Source of the DNA: Erythrocercus mccallii
Lineage: Eukaryota > Chordata > Aves > Passeriformes > Dicruridae
Reading direction: 5' to 3'
DNA: 64,000 bases
Assembly (NCBI GenBank): GCA_013397435.1
Contig: VZRG01002006.1
Location: forward strand, 1-64,000
The notes beneath the pieces are model-generated. The model was not told where the DNA came from, made no database searches, and was given only the letters and a program-made list of their open reading frames with translations. Numbering within the stretch: the first letter of the stretch is position 1; each line of letters begins with the position of its first letter. Shown piece by piece: positions 25,801 to 37,608 of the stretch. The translations under genes and the position numbers were made by a program.

Positions 25801-28800
25801 ATTGCAGACAGTGGGGAGATTGCAGCTGAGTCACTTGGCAGCTTGTTTCTAATGCATAATACATGTGTACATAGCTTTGTTTATTTTGCTGGGATATTTA
25901 GAAAACCTCACAATATTCTAAAACCAGAAAATTTTAACTGCTTTCAGGAAAAAAATTACTAAACATTTACAAGTTGACAAAACAGAAAGCATGTTAACTT
26001 TTTTCTTTGCTAAGGGCTATCTTTACCCTTCCCACATTGCTCTCTTGCCACTTCTTTGCCTTGCCGTCTTTAAAGTTTCATGGCCTCCCATTACCTTCAA
26101 CTCAGAAAGAATAAAGCTGAAGCACTACCTCCATGTTTTGCCCTTTGGAAGCAGGGGCAAAACAAATACCTAATTCTGTAGAAAGAAAAGAATGTGTCCC
26201 ATCTTTTTAAACCCAGCATTGTATGTCTTACAAATGTCCTGTCAGAACTACAAAATATGTAAGTCTGTTTTGACATTACATTCAAGGGAGGAGATAAAGA
26301 CTTTTAATATCACCACTCTGTTACCTCAGTAATAAAGCAGCATCTGCTTGAGGTCTGATGTGATTCTTCTGTGAGGACAATGCAATCTCCTTAACTATCA
26401 GCTTCAGAGTATGAAATATTTATATTTAACAGAGCTAAATTGCCCTCTTGGCTATTCTGTTTTGAAAATGTCATCACTAATTACCTGGAAGCATCATATC
26501 ATTCCATGAATTGTGCTAGTAGGAAATACTTGCATTGCTATATCTTGTTGAATCCCTACAAACACTCTAACAGCTCACTCTTTAGACTGGAGCTCTAGTC
26601 TAAAAATTAATAGAGAACTGTAGAAGATGGCATTTGAATTTCATCTGCTCACTCAGCTAAATAATAAGAGTGATTTATTCCTTGCACTGGTCATTGGCAA
26701 AATTGCCACTGGCTTCAGCAGTACAAGACTGGGACTCTGAAAGTGTTACAGGAGATCTTATGGACCTCCTTAAGCATCAAAAGAGAGTATTCCAACAATT
26801 TTTCTAATTTTATTTAAATTACAAACATTTAAAGTACTCAAATGAGTATCCCATTTTCCTGGTTGTTTTAACCTGTCTTGGCATGTAACCAATCTTTGAA
26901 CTTTAATTTTTCATGAGTAATTAATATAGGTCTAAGATAGGAAGATATAATATCAATTTTTATGCCAACTTAAATTTTGAAATTTAAAATAAAACCATGT
27001 GTTCCTATATTTCATGTATATGAAGAAATGTAAGTCCTTTTTTATTTAATACCAAACAAATTCATTAAAACAAGAACATCAAAAAGATCAGAGACTTCAG
27101 TTCGGTTTCTTTGAATAAGTACACAAACTTGCACAAATTATTTGGTATTTATGGCCTTTTTCAAGAAATCACAGACAAATAAGCTACAGAATCAATGAGG
27201 CAGACTGTTTCCATTTTTACAGCCTAAAGTTTACAGTCCAAAAGTTGTCTCTGAGAGACAAAAAGGACACTAAGCTTTTTTCATTTGTTCAGTTTAGGAT
27301 TTTTCTCTCCTGGGGAATATTTACTGAGCAAAATGCTACCAGAGCAATCTTCACCAAGGTCTTTTTTGTTACTCTTGCCTCAGGGAGACACTGGATAAGA
27401 AGTGATCAGGACATAAATGTGATGCTCCCATGACCCAGCAATTCCTGATGGCTAACTCTTGACTTTGATGATAGTCCAGATCTTGAACCCTGAAAACAAA
27501 CTCCAATACTGAGGAATAACATCTACTTTGTGCAACATCCTGTGTCCCTTTTCAGAAACTGATATGGGGTATATGCGAGTATCTAATTACATGAAAATAA
27601 ACTGCAGTAAATTGGGCTCTAGCTATAATATTAGAATGCTGTAAAAGTCTGCTAACAAAAAACTCACAAGTACTATTTATTACAAAAGGCCAAATAAAAA
27701 ATTTCTAGCTGCCATGAGGGCAGGAACAGGTTGCTTACTGAGAACCATAAATGACTTCTTTAACAAGACAAAAAAGTCCTGTCAACATCCTCCTACAGTG
27801 CCCAGGCAGGAAAAGCAGAGAACAGGAACCTGACTGGAGAAGTCAACAGTGTCCCAGTGCCCAACCTTCAGACCTAGATTCTGAAGTACAGGTTGCAGCT
27901 TACAGGCAGCATAAACCACAAACCACATCTCTAAAGATTTTTCTAGAGAAAAGAAGAATTGTGAGAGATTCAAACAAGGTGGAAGTCACTGTTGCAGAGA
28001 CAAGGAGCCACACTGCCTCATGCATGGTCAGGAAGCAGTAATTTGATGGGTTCTGATACAGTTATCTTTTTCCAACATAGATATCTTTTTCCAAACTGAA
28101 GAATGGTTTGGTACTGATGCTTTGTCTTTACATACTGCATGGAACTCAGCAGAAAAAGAAAAATGTGGTACATCATCCCCATTTAGGACATGGAATGATC
28201 TGGAGGCTTATTCAAGTATAACTTGAGAAGGCAGCTGGTTTTACATCAAAGTGAAAGGAACACTGTTGACTAATTTGGTGATAATGGCAAAGTAGTTTTA
28301 CTTGAGCTATACTCCTCTTAAAATGTAAGTAATGTCAACTCCATTTAAAATGCGAGTCCTACTACTGTGTAGAAACATTTAGGAAATGAGTTACAAATTG
28401 ATCTTGAGACTTTGGAAGTGACTGTGTATCTTCTGGGGATAGAAGAGTTGAACATTATTTAGCATGAGAATTTAAAATGGTTAAGAGACAGATATCCCTC
28501 ATCACTGTGTAGGAAAAAACCAGAAGGAACTGGCTAACATAGACTCAGTGCTCAACCATGAATTGAAGCAATATATCACACACAAATCTTGCTTTCTCTC
28601 TCCACATACACAAACAGATAGCAAAGCTTTTAAAAAGCTTACCTTAAGACCTTAAGCCTAACTCCTCTAAGCAAGGTCAGAGTGGTTACCCATCCAGTCT
28701 AAAAAAGCAGATTTGTTCTTAACCCAAAAGGAATTGGGTAAAAGGCTGTTTTCTCTGCAGTAAGATGGACTATGTACTTAAATCCAGTCTAAAATTCAGA

Positions 28801-29290
28801 GAGGGATGTTAGAGAAAACATTGTAAATCTCTGACATAAATATAACAAACCACCTTTGTAAGGAAAAATCCATACTGCAAAGAAACAAACTTAAGAGAAA
28901 CAGAAACAAATGGATTTCCAAAATTTTAAAGCACAAACTGACAAAACCAGGGACTACTCTGCTGCAGATCATTTGAAACTGCATAAATTGAAGGAAAAGA
29001 GGCCATTGCTCTTTCTAGCCAGGTTCCAAACCCAAAGTTACGGGGAGATGCCTGTTAACACAGATGAGCTTTCTGATATATATGGAGCTATCTATCACAA
29101 GGAATCTCCTGGATTAGATATGCAGATAGTGTCATTTGAGTATCAGGAAGGGAAGAATTTATCCCAGTGGGGCCAGTTAACTCTTTTGGTTTAATGGCCT
29201 CATATTTCTAAGCATGATTCCACTTCAGCCAGCAAGTCAGACAAAAAAGTAACTAAGGGAATCTGCCAAAACTATTAAACAGAAGATGCT

Positions 29291-29392
29291 CCTGTCTGCC
29301 AGGGATGTAGTGCTACAAATGATCTTGGGAAAGACAACAGTCCTACTATCTTTCCCAAGATCATTTGTAGCACCACATCCCTGGCAGACAGG
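29291..29392. repeat. Near-perfect inverted repeat, 44-bp arms, 14-base loop
   Basis: The left arm at 29291-29334 (starting CCTGTCTGCCAGGG) is matched by its reverse complement at 29349-29392. By my hand alignment 43 of 44 positions pair. The loop is 29335-29348. The single mismatch is A/C on the plus strand, which becomes a G:U pair in RNA from the minus strand, the direction of KHDRBS2 transcription. An RNA from this strand would therefore form one unbroken 44-bp stem. It is not associated with any recognised transposon and has no terminal motif or target duplication that I could see. Confidence 0.95.
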
Positions 29393-29797
29393 CAAGAGGC
29401 ATAAAAACCAAAATATGCAGGGGTAAGACATGAAAATAAGAGGTTTATGACTCCCGATCTAGAAAGATTCTCATGCAATAAGCATTCATTTTGTGCCAGA
29501 GGGAGGATTGAAAGCACTCAGTTTACTGCGATATCAAAAGACACAAATTTAGTTAAAAGGATGTGGCTGAGAAGCAGAAAAGACAACTTGTTTTTTTTCT
29601 AGGTGTTGCACTCTGGATAACATGGAGTTTTCTGAAAAACAAGAGAAGGGACAACTTTATGGAAGCAAGCTGATTTGCACAGATCTGAGGAGCTGGTGAA
29701 ACATAAGAGGAGGCAGATAACACATGGACATAAGACACCTAAGAAAAGCAATGGAAAAAGCATTTTTCATTAATGTCTCATCCACTGACTTCTCACT

Positions 29798-29832
29798 AAT
29801 TAATTCTCTAGTCTCTAATTAGAGAATTAATT
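29798..29832. repeat. Overlapping palindromes, 12-bp arms
   Basis: AATTAATTCTCT at 29798-29809 is matched by its reverse complement at 29821-29832. Inside it TCTCTAATTAGAGA at 29813-29826 is a perfect 14-bp palindrome. A further small inverted repeat (CTAAACT/AGTTTAG) follows at 29835-29851. All lie within 450 bp of the 44-bp foldback. Confidence 0.88.
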
Positions 29833-32800
29833 CTCTAAACTATAAGTTTAGATGGAAAAATAGTTTCAAGAAAAAGAAAGAAGAAAGCCAAAGGAATGAA
29901 AAGTATGTGCTGAGAAGGTGGTGCATGAAAGCTTCCTAAGGACTGGGAACCCCTGGAGACTACTGCTGCTGGTGAATGAGCACACATTTTGTCTGAGTCT
30001 GGAACTCAGCCTGTATCCAAGGTGACTGCTCTATGCAGATGAAGACTATGGGGTCACATATGCCACTGATGAAATAAAGGATCCTCTTACAGACTTTCTG
30101 AATACCCACCACTGACCTGCTAGTAATGCCCTCTATTTTCTGAGTATGTAGTTAGAGTTGTCTTCCCAAATGTTGCTGTAATCAGGTAATCATGAGACTG
30201 CAATTCTGATGTGAGACTCAGTAAGATGAATAGCTTGTGAGAATAATTATCTGCCTTTAGTGAAAATCTAAACAATTTCCATACTTCATAGAATCAGTAA
30301 AAGTTTATAGAATAAAAGTTATTCTAAGAAATATTGATTGTGATCTGTATCTACCTCAAACTGCCTCCCCTACCAAGGGAAAAAAGGACTTTACAGTTCA
30401 TTAGGGGTGATACAGAGATGTATTTTCCATGAAACTGGGGTGGTTGAGCAGCTGGAAGTTGCTAGAATACAAGTAACACAGGAGGAAACAGTAATAAAGA
30501 TTATCTCTTCTTTTAATCTGTGCCTGCCAACAGATTTATGTTTTCTCTGTATAAGGAAAAAGTATTTTATTTAGAATGTTTTTTTCAAGTAAAAACCTAG
30601 CTTTAGAGTATGAAAGCCTTTGGCACCTTTTGACACGCTCACTTAAAGGAAAAACGGAGAGAATGCAGATTACAATAGGATTTAAAGACTTAACATCCTT
30701 TTGCAAATGGTCGTTAAAGATTTCAGTTTCAATAGATGGGGTGGTCTGCTTCTTGTTTGCTTCCTTTTCCTTGCATTTTCTTTGCTGCTGGTTGTGATCT
30801 TTGTTGCTGGTCCTTACAGCTCTACAGCAGTTCATATTAAGAAGCTGGAGATATTTAGGAAGCCAAAACAACTGCTGCAGCAGAAGCAGTGAGCTGTTTT
30901 AACTTTTGCTCACACCTTGAAGGCAAGCTGAGGGCCCACTCCTGCTCTTGGTTATAAAACTGTTTGTGGGGTGAAATGGCTGTAAGCTGTAAGGTACCTT
31001 CTCTGGAGACATAAAAATACAAAGTCCTTACAACTTTTAAACACAAAAAAGGAAAAACCTAACAGAAAAAGACAAAATGAGTGAGCACCAATTAGTGATT
31101 TAAAACTACTATTGATGCTCCTAGCTGTGAGCTAGTTTTCTAAATTAAATGCTCTATCTTTCCCTTAGAGATTTCCAGCTGAAGATGATAAAAGAGTACT
31201 TCAAGGGAAGAGCAATACCTTGCCTAAGAAATTAACATTTCAGAGATTTTGCATAAAGTCCAAATCAAAATTCCCAGCAGGTTAGAAGTAAATCTAAAGG
31301 TCATCTTTTAAAAAATGAAAATGGGGTTTTCATAGGAATTCCCAAATTTCTATCTCCAACTATAACAGCTGAAACTCCTGGCAACACACTGAGCTAAACT
31401 ATCATTGCCATAAGCCAGAGCAAGAAACCTTACAGGCACAGGTGGAGTGGCACCTGTGTAAAATATTGTGCAACGGACCACTAGGTGGTTTTTGGTTGGT
31501 TTTATGTTTTTTTTAAGTCTTTTGTAACTTCTTATTCTTGTTGAGAATGCTGCCACTCTCGCTTGGAAAAAACATTACGTATGTACCTATACTGCATGGC
31601 CTTAAATATTTTGACAGGCAGTGACACTCAAAAGCTTTTAAAACTCTGGACACTAAAGACAGCACCTTTGATCTCACATTTCAGTGAAGCAATAGCATTG
31701 GGAAAGAATACAGTGCAATGCTTGGACCACAACATCCTACAGACAAAAGGTGCAACTTCTTTTCTTTCCTTTTGGGCTATCTGAGCACTAATTTATCACT
31801 TTTTTGAAAAAACAATCAAATCAAGAGAATCCTATCAGAGAAGTAACTTTCCACTGTTAGGACACTACGCCCATGGTGGTCATGATCTAATGAAAAAAAA
31901 CATTGTGCTTCAAACCAAAAAGCTATTGGGCATTATTCACATTATATATGGACTCAATCCTGTAAGATATTGAAACATTTAATTAATGGTTGCAGGACAC
32001 TTGGAATTTGCAGGGAACAGACCAGTGTGCACTGCAACTACCCCATATTTTCAAAGGCACTTTTTTAAGGCACTCACATAACACAGCTGTTAAAAACCAC
32101 CTTAAAGCCAACATGCTAATAATTGCATCTCAGTAGTTTCTCTATGTGCTGATTTCAGATCTTTTTAGTTGCAAACGAGTTCTTAATGCTTGGTGTTCCT
32201 TATGAAGAAAAGGTTATGAAACAAATTCTGTTTAACAGGAAAAGCTGTTGTCCAGTGACAGTGGACCTTCTTTGGCAAGCACTTAACCCACAGATTAATG
32301 AAAGGCATGTAGTTCAACTGCAATTCTTTCCTCTTTCCTTAAGAACTAGTTTTAACAAAAACTGAAAATTGAAGAAGGCAGCAGTTAAAAGTGCTTAGTA
32401 GCTGACATAACACTGAGTCACACACAAGTAGTTTATGTGGTTTTTCAAAGCTGCAGTGCAAGTTTGTTCTCTAATTTTCCATGTTTTATAGGAAGATAAC
32501 ACGAATCTTTAATAACAGAATCCTTTCAATAGCCAGGACAAAGGACAGAAGTAAGTAGATGTTTAAGTGATGAGAGAAATGGGTAATAAACAGATAGTGT
32601 GCGAAATAGGAAATGGTGTTGACAGGATTTCTCTAGGTAATAGAAGTTTTAAATTGGAATGGCAATTATACATCAGTATGCAGAAAATTTAATGCAAACA
32701 CTGTGACTAATGTTTTCCTTCATGTGTGTCTGACAGCTCATGTACTACTGTAAAAATCGATGGTTTACCTTTTTAAAATCTAATATGTAACCTTTTTATG

Positions 32801-35023
32801 AGGACACTAATTTCCAAATCCTGCTCTACATAAGTAAAATGTGGTTCAAAAGTATGTTTGGAGCAAAGACAATGTGACCCCCTTTAGTTTAAATAACTGA
32901 CCAGTTTTCTAAATGTCTTAGAGATGATGAACAATGAGTTTTCAGGAAAAGATATGCAGGTTAAAAAATCTATTTTTCATTTTTTTAACAAAATGAAAAG
33001 TAACCAAAAATCTTTGTCTAACACTTAATATATTAAATAAAGCAAAATTACAACATTCTATTGTTCTTAGGTTATTTTGCTCTTGCAGACTCCTTTAAGT
33101 TACTTTTAAAATAAAAATGTTCTTAAAAATAACTACTGATGCAGTTATACTTGGGCATCCCTTCAGTAACATCTAACACAACTTTCTGTGACACACATTA
33201 GCTCTGTGGTATTTTGTGCACAATTGGAGCTGTTCATAATACACATTTTAGGTAAGTTGCATTGCCTTTTCAAATTAATCTATCCTGTTCCCACACTGTA
33301 GGCACAGCAGATACTCAAAAATCTCAAGTCACTTTTAACAAGTGTTTCCTGTTGCTCTGGAAGGAAACAGCCTAAAATCTTTAGTTTCTAAAATTTATTA
33401 CAGCTCTCTTTAAAGAAGATAAGGAAATTCTGAAGAACAGACATACCTCCGTTGATTTAATCTGCTTCCCAGACATGGAAACTGCCCCTCTGTATGACCA
33501 AAATTACACTGCTGAGCCAAGAACTTCCCTATTGTCATTTTGGCACTAAAAACCTCAAATTAGCAGATCAGTTCTTTTTGAAGATTTAAGTATCTAGGGA
33601 TCTAGGGCATAAATGTATTTAGCACTTTTCAGCAGAAATTCTGTTTCTGCTTCTCTGATGCAACTCAGCATTGAGCTGCACCAGACTGGAGGGTAAAAGC
33701 ACAAGTGCCCACAGTCTGTCTAGGGACTGCTACAGCTCATGGCATAATATAGACAGCTTTAAGGAAATTCCAGTTTCTAGAGGCAAATTACATGGAGTTT
33801 TCGTGAATACTCCTGCAAAACAAAGTTCTATCAGCCGATATACATAAACTGATTTCTTTTATGGTTTGCAAAACCCACAAAAAGCTCCCAGACTTTGGTA
33901 ATTTGTATTTTAATCAATGAAAAAGTACTGCATAAATGATACTAGTGCACTTGTTCTTTGACAAGAAAACTGTTTTAACCAGAGCAAGTTGTATTTTCCT
34001 TAGGAATATAGCAATTCACACCATTATTTATGCTCACAATCAAACACATTTTCTTTACATTTTACTAGTATCTCAACCTACAATAGCCTCTCCGAAATGC
34101 TAATTGTAACTATTACCCATCCCATGATCATTCTCACACTCTTTTGCTAGGAACTGGTAACAGTGATACACATAGATCAGAACATTCCTATCTCTCACTG
34201 TAATTGCACAGGGATTTTGTTTTCTTTTGAGTCAGTAATGTCTAAATTGGATTAAGATAAATTGCTTCATTGCTTAAATTTCTCTACAGAAATTGCTTTC
34301 ATGACTGCTACATTTAATGCCAGTTTACCCTAGAACTTCATTTTTTTACACCAGTTTTATGAGTTTCCATGAAGCTCATACTCAATTTCAGATTATTCTT
34401 AAGGACTAAAAACCTTTTGAAGAGGAAAAGAAAATACCCTGAACTTCGCTGATGTACTCATGAGTGAATGTAGTACCTGTCATGCTGGAATTGTTCATTA
34501 TGATCAGACGAAAATCAAATTGCATGATCAGAAGAGTGACCAATCTCAAAATCAGAAGCTCTGATCTGTCTATTAATGTGTTTAAACAACTTTACACTCC
34601 CCTGTCTGGGCAATTGGTGCTCTCAGCAATAATAATCTGAATAGGTGGATGAGAATGGAGTGAGTGGGCATCTGCTACTTAGCAGAACATACATTCAGCA
34701 CATACAGGGAAACATTTATGATTACAGAAATTGGACATAAGTAACTAAAATATTTTACCCATCAATACCTGGAAATAAAATCAGTATCGTATTCAACATT
34801 TATTATATTATAATCATAACTGAAGTGTCACTAAATGTCTGACTAAAATGTCATAAGGAAAATTCTGAAAAATTAAACACAATCAGTGAGCCTAATCTGT
34901 CTGGTTTGTGGGTTTATTTTCTTTAATATTGCAATTGCAGACCTCTTAATGTCTATGTGATTGCTGATACACATTACAAAGACCAAATAATGCCAACCAA
35001 AAAATCCTGATTGGTCTTTTCTT

Positions 35024-35083
35024 TATTTCAGCATATTATTGCTTTTAATATTATTTCAGCATATAATTTTAGCTATTAATATT
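35024..35083. repeat. Imperfect tandem duplication of about 30 bp
   Basis: TATTTCAGCATATTATTGC and TATTTCAGCATATAATTTT begin two adjacent similar blocks that each end in TTAATATT. It is a minor diverged local duplication. Confidence 0.65.
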
Positions 35084-35281
35084 GATGACAGAGGGGACAG
35101 AAAGGAAAGAAGAATAACACACAACATTGCTAGAGGCTATACATAGCTAAAATATCATGAAATTAGCAGTCATTATTTCTGTGTTGACCATAATAGTGCT
35201 GTTCTACAGACTCTAAAAGAAGACACCACAGTGCAATCAGTGTTTGTTCTTTGGGTCAAATATATGTGAAGGCTTCCTTAA

Positions 35282-35600
35282 TGCCCTTGTTTTAGCTGGG
35301 ATAGGATTAATTTTCTTCCTAGTAAATGGTACCATGTTGCGTTTGGGATTTTGTATGAGAATAATATCGATAACACACTAATTTCTGGATTGTTGTTAAG
35401 TAGTGCTTACCCCAAGCCAAGGACTTTTGAGTGTCTCATGCTCTGACAGCGAAGAGCTACATTAGAAGCCAGGAGGGAGCACAGCCACGACAGCTGACCT
35501 AACTGGCCAAAGGGATATTCCATATCACAGAACATCATGTTCAGTACATAAACTGGGCAGGGAACTGGTTGAGAAGGAGCAACACTTACCTGCAAGTAAT
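35282..35600 (+). mobile_element. Decayed, 3'-truncated LTR fragment related to the LTR at 14317
   Basis: It begins with TTTTAGCTGGGATAGGATTA and TTTTCTTCCTAG, the same opening as the LTR at 14317. It later shares AGCTGACC-TAACTGGCCAAAG and GATATTCCATAT, and has CATAAA at 35547-35552 in the TATA position. The downstream U5 part is missing or unrecognisable, and the right edge is uncertain by 30 bp. A 69-codon frame on the opposite strand is a by-product. It is antisense to KHDRBS2 and ends about 530 bp from the exon. Confidence 0.8.
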
Positions 35601-36121
35601 TAGGGGCATTAACCAAGTGATTCCAAACACCTTTTTTTTCTTTATCTATAGTGCATTTTTACACACACTTAAGCAAAATGTCCACTTTGTTATCTTTTCC
35701 TAGAACAATACCCTGAATAAATATTCAACATTAAAAAAAAATCCATCTCTAAAGAAATGAAAACAAAAGAGAAAACTTATTTATGTACACCAGTATTAGA
35801 GCAGCAATATATACAAGCTATACTTTCAAAGGAGAAAGAGACCTCTCTCAGAACAAATTAACTTTAAACTGGTTTCTCCTTTAGGTGAATTATTTAAATA
35901 ACAGTGGTACTATAGCAACTGTGAAGGTCTAAGCAAGGTTGGCATAGCAAGAAAAAATTATATTTAAGCACATGATTTAACTTGCAAAAAACAAACTAGC
36001 CTTGGAGTCAAGAGTCTATTATAGGCCTTTTAATTGAGTCATTAATAAACAGACAGGCAATCTAAGTGTAACACCTAAAACAACATATGTTTCAACCCTA
36101 ACTGCAACTAGAATCCAGACA

Positions 36122-36127
36122 CAGTAC
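36122..36127 (-). other. KHDRBS2: Splice donor (5' splice site) of the KHDRBS2 exon, weak match
   Basis: The exon ends AAG and the intron begins GTACTG on the minus strand. The GT and the A at +3 agree with the vertebrate donor consensus (GTRAGT), but +4 is C and +5 is T instead of A and G. Protein homology ends exactly here: the next STAR-family residues should be EEEL, while read-through would give GTVSG. The position is therefore well supported even though the site is weak. Confidence 0.82.
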
Positions 36128-36244
36128 CTTAGCTTTATCCCTCATGGATCCTTTTCCCAGGATGGACATTTTTGCACCTGTTTCTTCTTGTAACCTCTTT
36201 AAAGAATTTCCTCTTGGTCCAAGCAATTTCCCAACAAAATTGAA
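36128..36244 (-). CDS. KHDRBS2: KHDRBS2 (SLM-1) internal exon encoding the core of the KH domain
   Basis: Read on the minus strand, these 117 bp give 39 codons with no stop, starting FNFVGKLLGPRG and ending GKGSMRDKAK. GPRG is the GXXG loop of a KH domain, which contacts single-stranded RNA, and GKGSMRDKAK is a hallmark of the STAR family (Sam68, SLM-1, SLM-2). The mid-segment EETGAKMSILG fits KHDRBS2: from memory, KHDRBS3 has LT in place of GA, and KHDRBS1 has KILGPQGN and KISVLG in this stretch. STAR proteins of this group are nuclear splicing regulators that dimerise and bind U/A-rich (UAAA-type) RNA; SLM-1 is mainly neuronal. The exon is flanked by a pyrimidine-rich acceptor ending in TAG at 36245-36265 and a GT donor at 36122-36127. 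Both junctions are phase 0, so the exon could be skipped in frame. It is probably exon 3, but the number is from memory. No neighbouring KHDRBS2 exon was seen in the window. The family call is near certain; the paralogue is likely. Confidence 0.93.
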
Positions 36245-36265
36245 CTAGAATGAAAATAAGAGAAC
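36245..36265 (-). other. KHDRBS2: Splice acceptor (3' splice site) of the KHDRBS2 exon
   Basis: On the minus strand the intron ends in a pyrimidine-rich stretch (GTTCTCTTATTTTCATTCTAG) directly before the first codon TTC. The tract is mostly T and C and ends in TAG. A plausible branch-point A lies in TCTAAAA just upstream, around 36267-36275. It is a strong-looking acceptor and fixes the exon's 5' edge at 36244. Confidence 0.88.
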
Positions 36266-36718
36266 TCTTTTAGACCCACAGGTACTTTTCCAAAAACATA
36301 ATAAATAAACATGACTAAACAAAAAAAATTTTGCTTTCCTTTAAAAGAAATACTCCTACTTAGCTTTGAGCCTAATTGACAGAGATAAAAGACTGGAGAA
36401 CCAAGATATTAACTCCTCTAGTGTCAAAGACAGTCAAAGTTTATTGGTTTATTTGAACTCCAGGAGGCTTTTCTGTAGGACTAACAGGCCAGTGGCTGCT
36501 AGGTTTAGTGAATTGCTAAACAAGATATTTGCTCATAGACAGTATGGGTGAAACCCAAAGAATGCATAGGTTCTTTCCCATGTTAGCCAGTTCTACTGAC
36601 AAGTAATATATACTGCAAAGCTGTAGCTTTAGATAGATTCTTAGGATTTGATGCATATCAACTTGAAAAGAAATGCTGTTTTCTGTATCAGCTTCAAATA
36701 CCTGTTTTGCCAGCACCA

Positions 36719-36783
36719 GAACAATTGTGACAATTGTGACATGACAATGTGACATGACAATGTACCACAATGACAATTGTGGT
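36719..36783. repeat. Imperfect tandem array of ACAATTGTG / ACATGACAATGTG units
   Basis: Two 9-bp units ACAATTGTG (36721-36738) are followed by two 13-bp units ACATGACAATGTG (36739-36763, the second lacking its last base). A short hairpin, ACCACAAT/ATTGTGGT, closes the block at 36764-36783. The units are themselves partly palindromic (CAATTG). Confidence 0.85.
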
Positions 36784-37560
36784 AGATATTTAAGGGCATT
36801 TTCTAAAACGAACAAAGCTTTGTCTGCCACACTGCTAATATTCCTAAATACTGAACACTTCATGTTACACAGACAACAGTTTTTTCTGTATGAAGAGGAG
36901 AGATGTCTACAGGAAAATCAGAAGACAGAACAATAAATGAATGAGGTGTTAAAATTATATTGACACAAAACAGCAAAAAAGGGGGAGTCTATTAAGTAAT
37001 TTGATTTTCTGTAATCAATACTATCTTCAATTTCTAATTTTTTTAGTATTTCCAACATCTTTTAAAAATGCTATGGTGTGTGGTCTTCAGAAGTTGACTG
37101 GACATCATCAGCACTTGCTTAAGATGTTTTGGAATTATGTTCAAGTCTGAACAGACAGTATTCTGGTCTGGCTTTCAACAAAGAATAAGCTCCACCAAAG
37201 CAAAAGGGGCGTCATTGTATCAGCAGTTCCTTGGTTTTATTTCAGAGAAAAAGAACATGACAATAAGAAATATCAATCAAGAAAATGTTGCTGTCAAAAA
37301 TACACACAAAAGTCTATAAAGATGTTATACTTTGGTTTTGCTCTACCGTCTATTTTAAAAACAAAAAAAAAGACAAATATTCATGTTTTCACTTTAACCA
37401 GCAAAAATATAACAACATAAATGCACCAACCATGTTAGTAACACCCAAACTCTGAATCATGCTAGATGCTCCAAATCCCAAGCTGGCTTTTAGTCCAGTG
37501 TCTTAATTAAAATTAATTTTTAACTTCCTTCAAATACTGGTTAAACTATCTAAGAAAATA

Positions 37561-37608
37561 GTAATCACAGGAAAATGTAATCAGAGGAAAATGTAATCAC
37601 AGGAAAAA
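37561..37608. repeat. Three tandem copies of a 16-bp unit
   Basis: The unit GTAATCACAGGAAAAT appears three times in a row at 37561, 37577 and 37593. The second copy has G for C at its eighth base and the last copy ends in A. It is a short minisatellite seed. Confidence 0.9.

Larger units (their letters stand above)
22847..35281. other. Long gene-free intron stretch; only small repeats seen
   Basis: More than 12 kb of AT-rich sequence with no CR1 or LTR that I recognise. The notable content is the cluster of inverted repeats at 29.29-29.85 kb and a 28-31 bp imperfect duplication at about 35024-35083. Reading frames at 25488-25716, 27751-28041 and 28910-29194 have no recognisable domain. A lack of transposons over this length could reflect conserved intronic elements, but that cannot be judged from one sequence. 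Confidence 0.5.
1..36127 (-). other. KHDRBS2: Inferred KHDRBS2 intron downstream (3' side) of the exon, running off the window
   Basis: Everything to the left of the exon is inferred to be intron. The next exon should open with EEELRKSGEAKY-like residues on the minus strand, and no such stretch was seen. The region carries one complete-looking LTR on the minus strand, one LTR on the plus strand interrupted by CR1, two further CR1 fragments, one decayed LTR and a cluster of inverted repeats near 29.3-29.85 kb. Confidence 0.75.
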
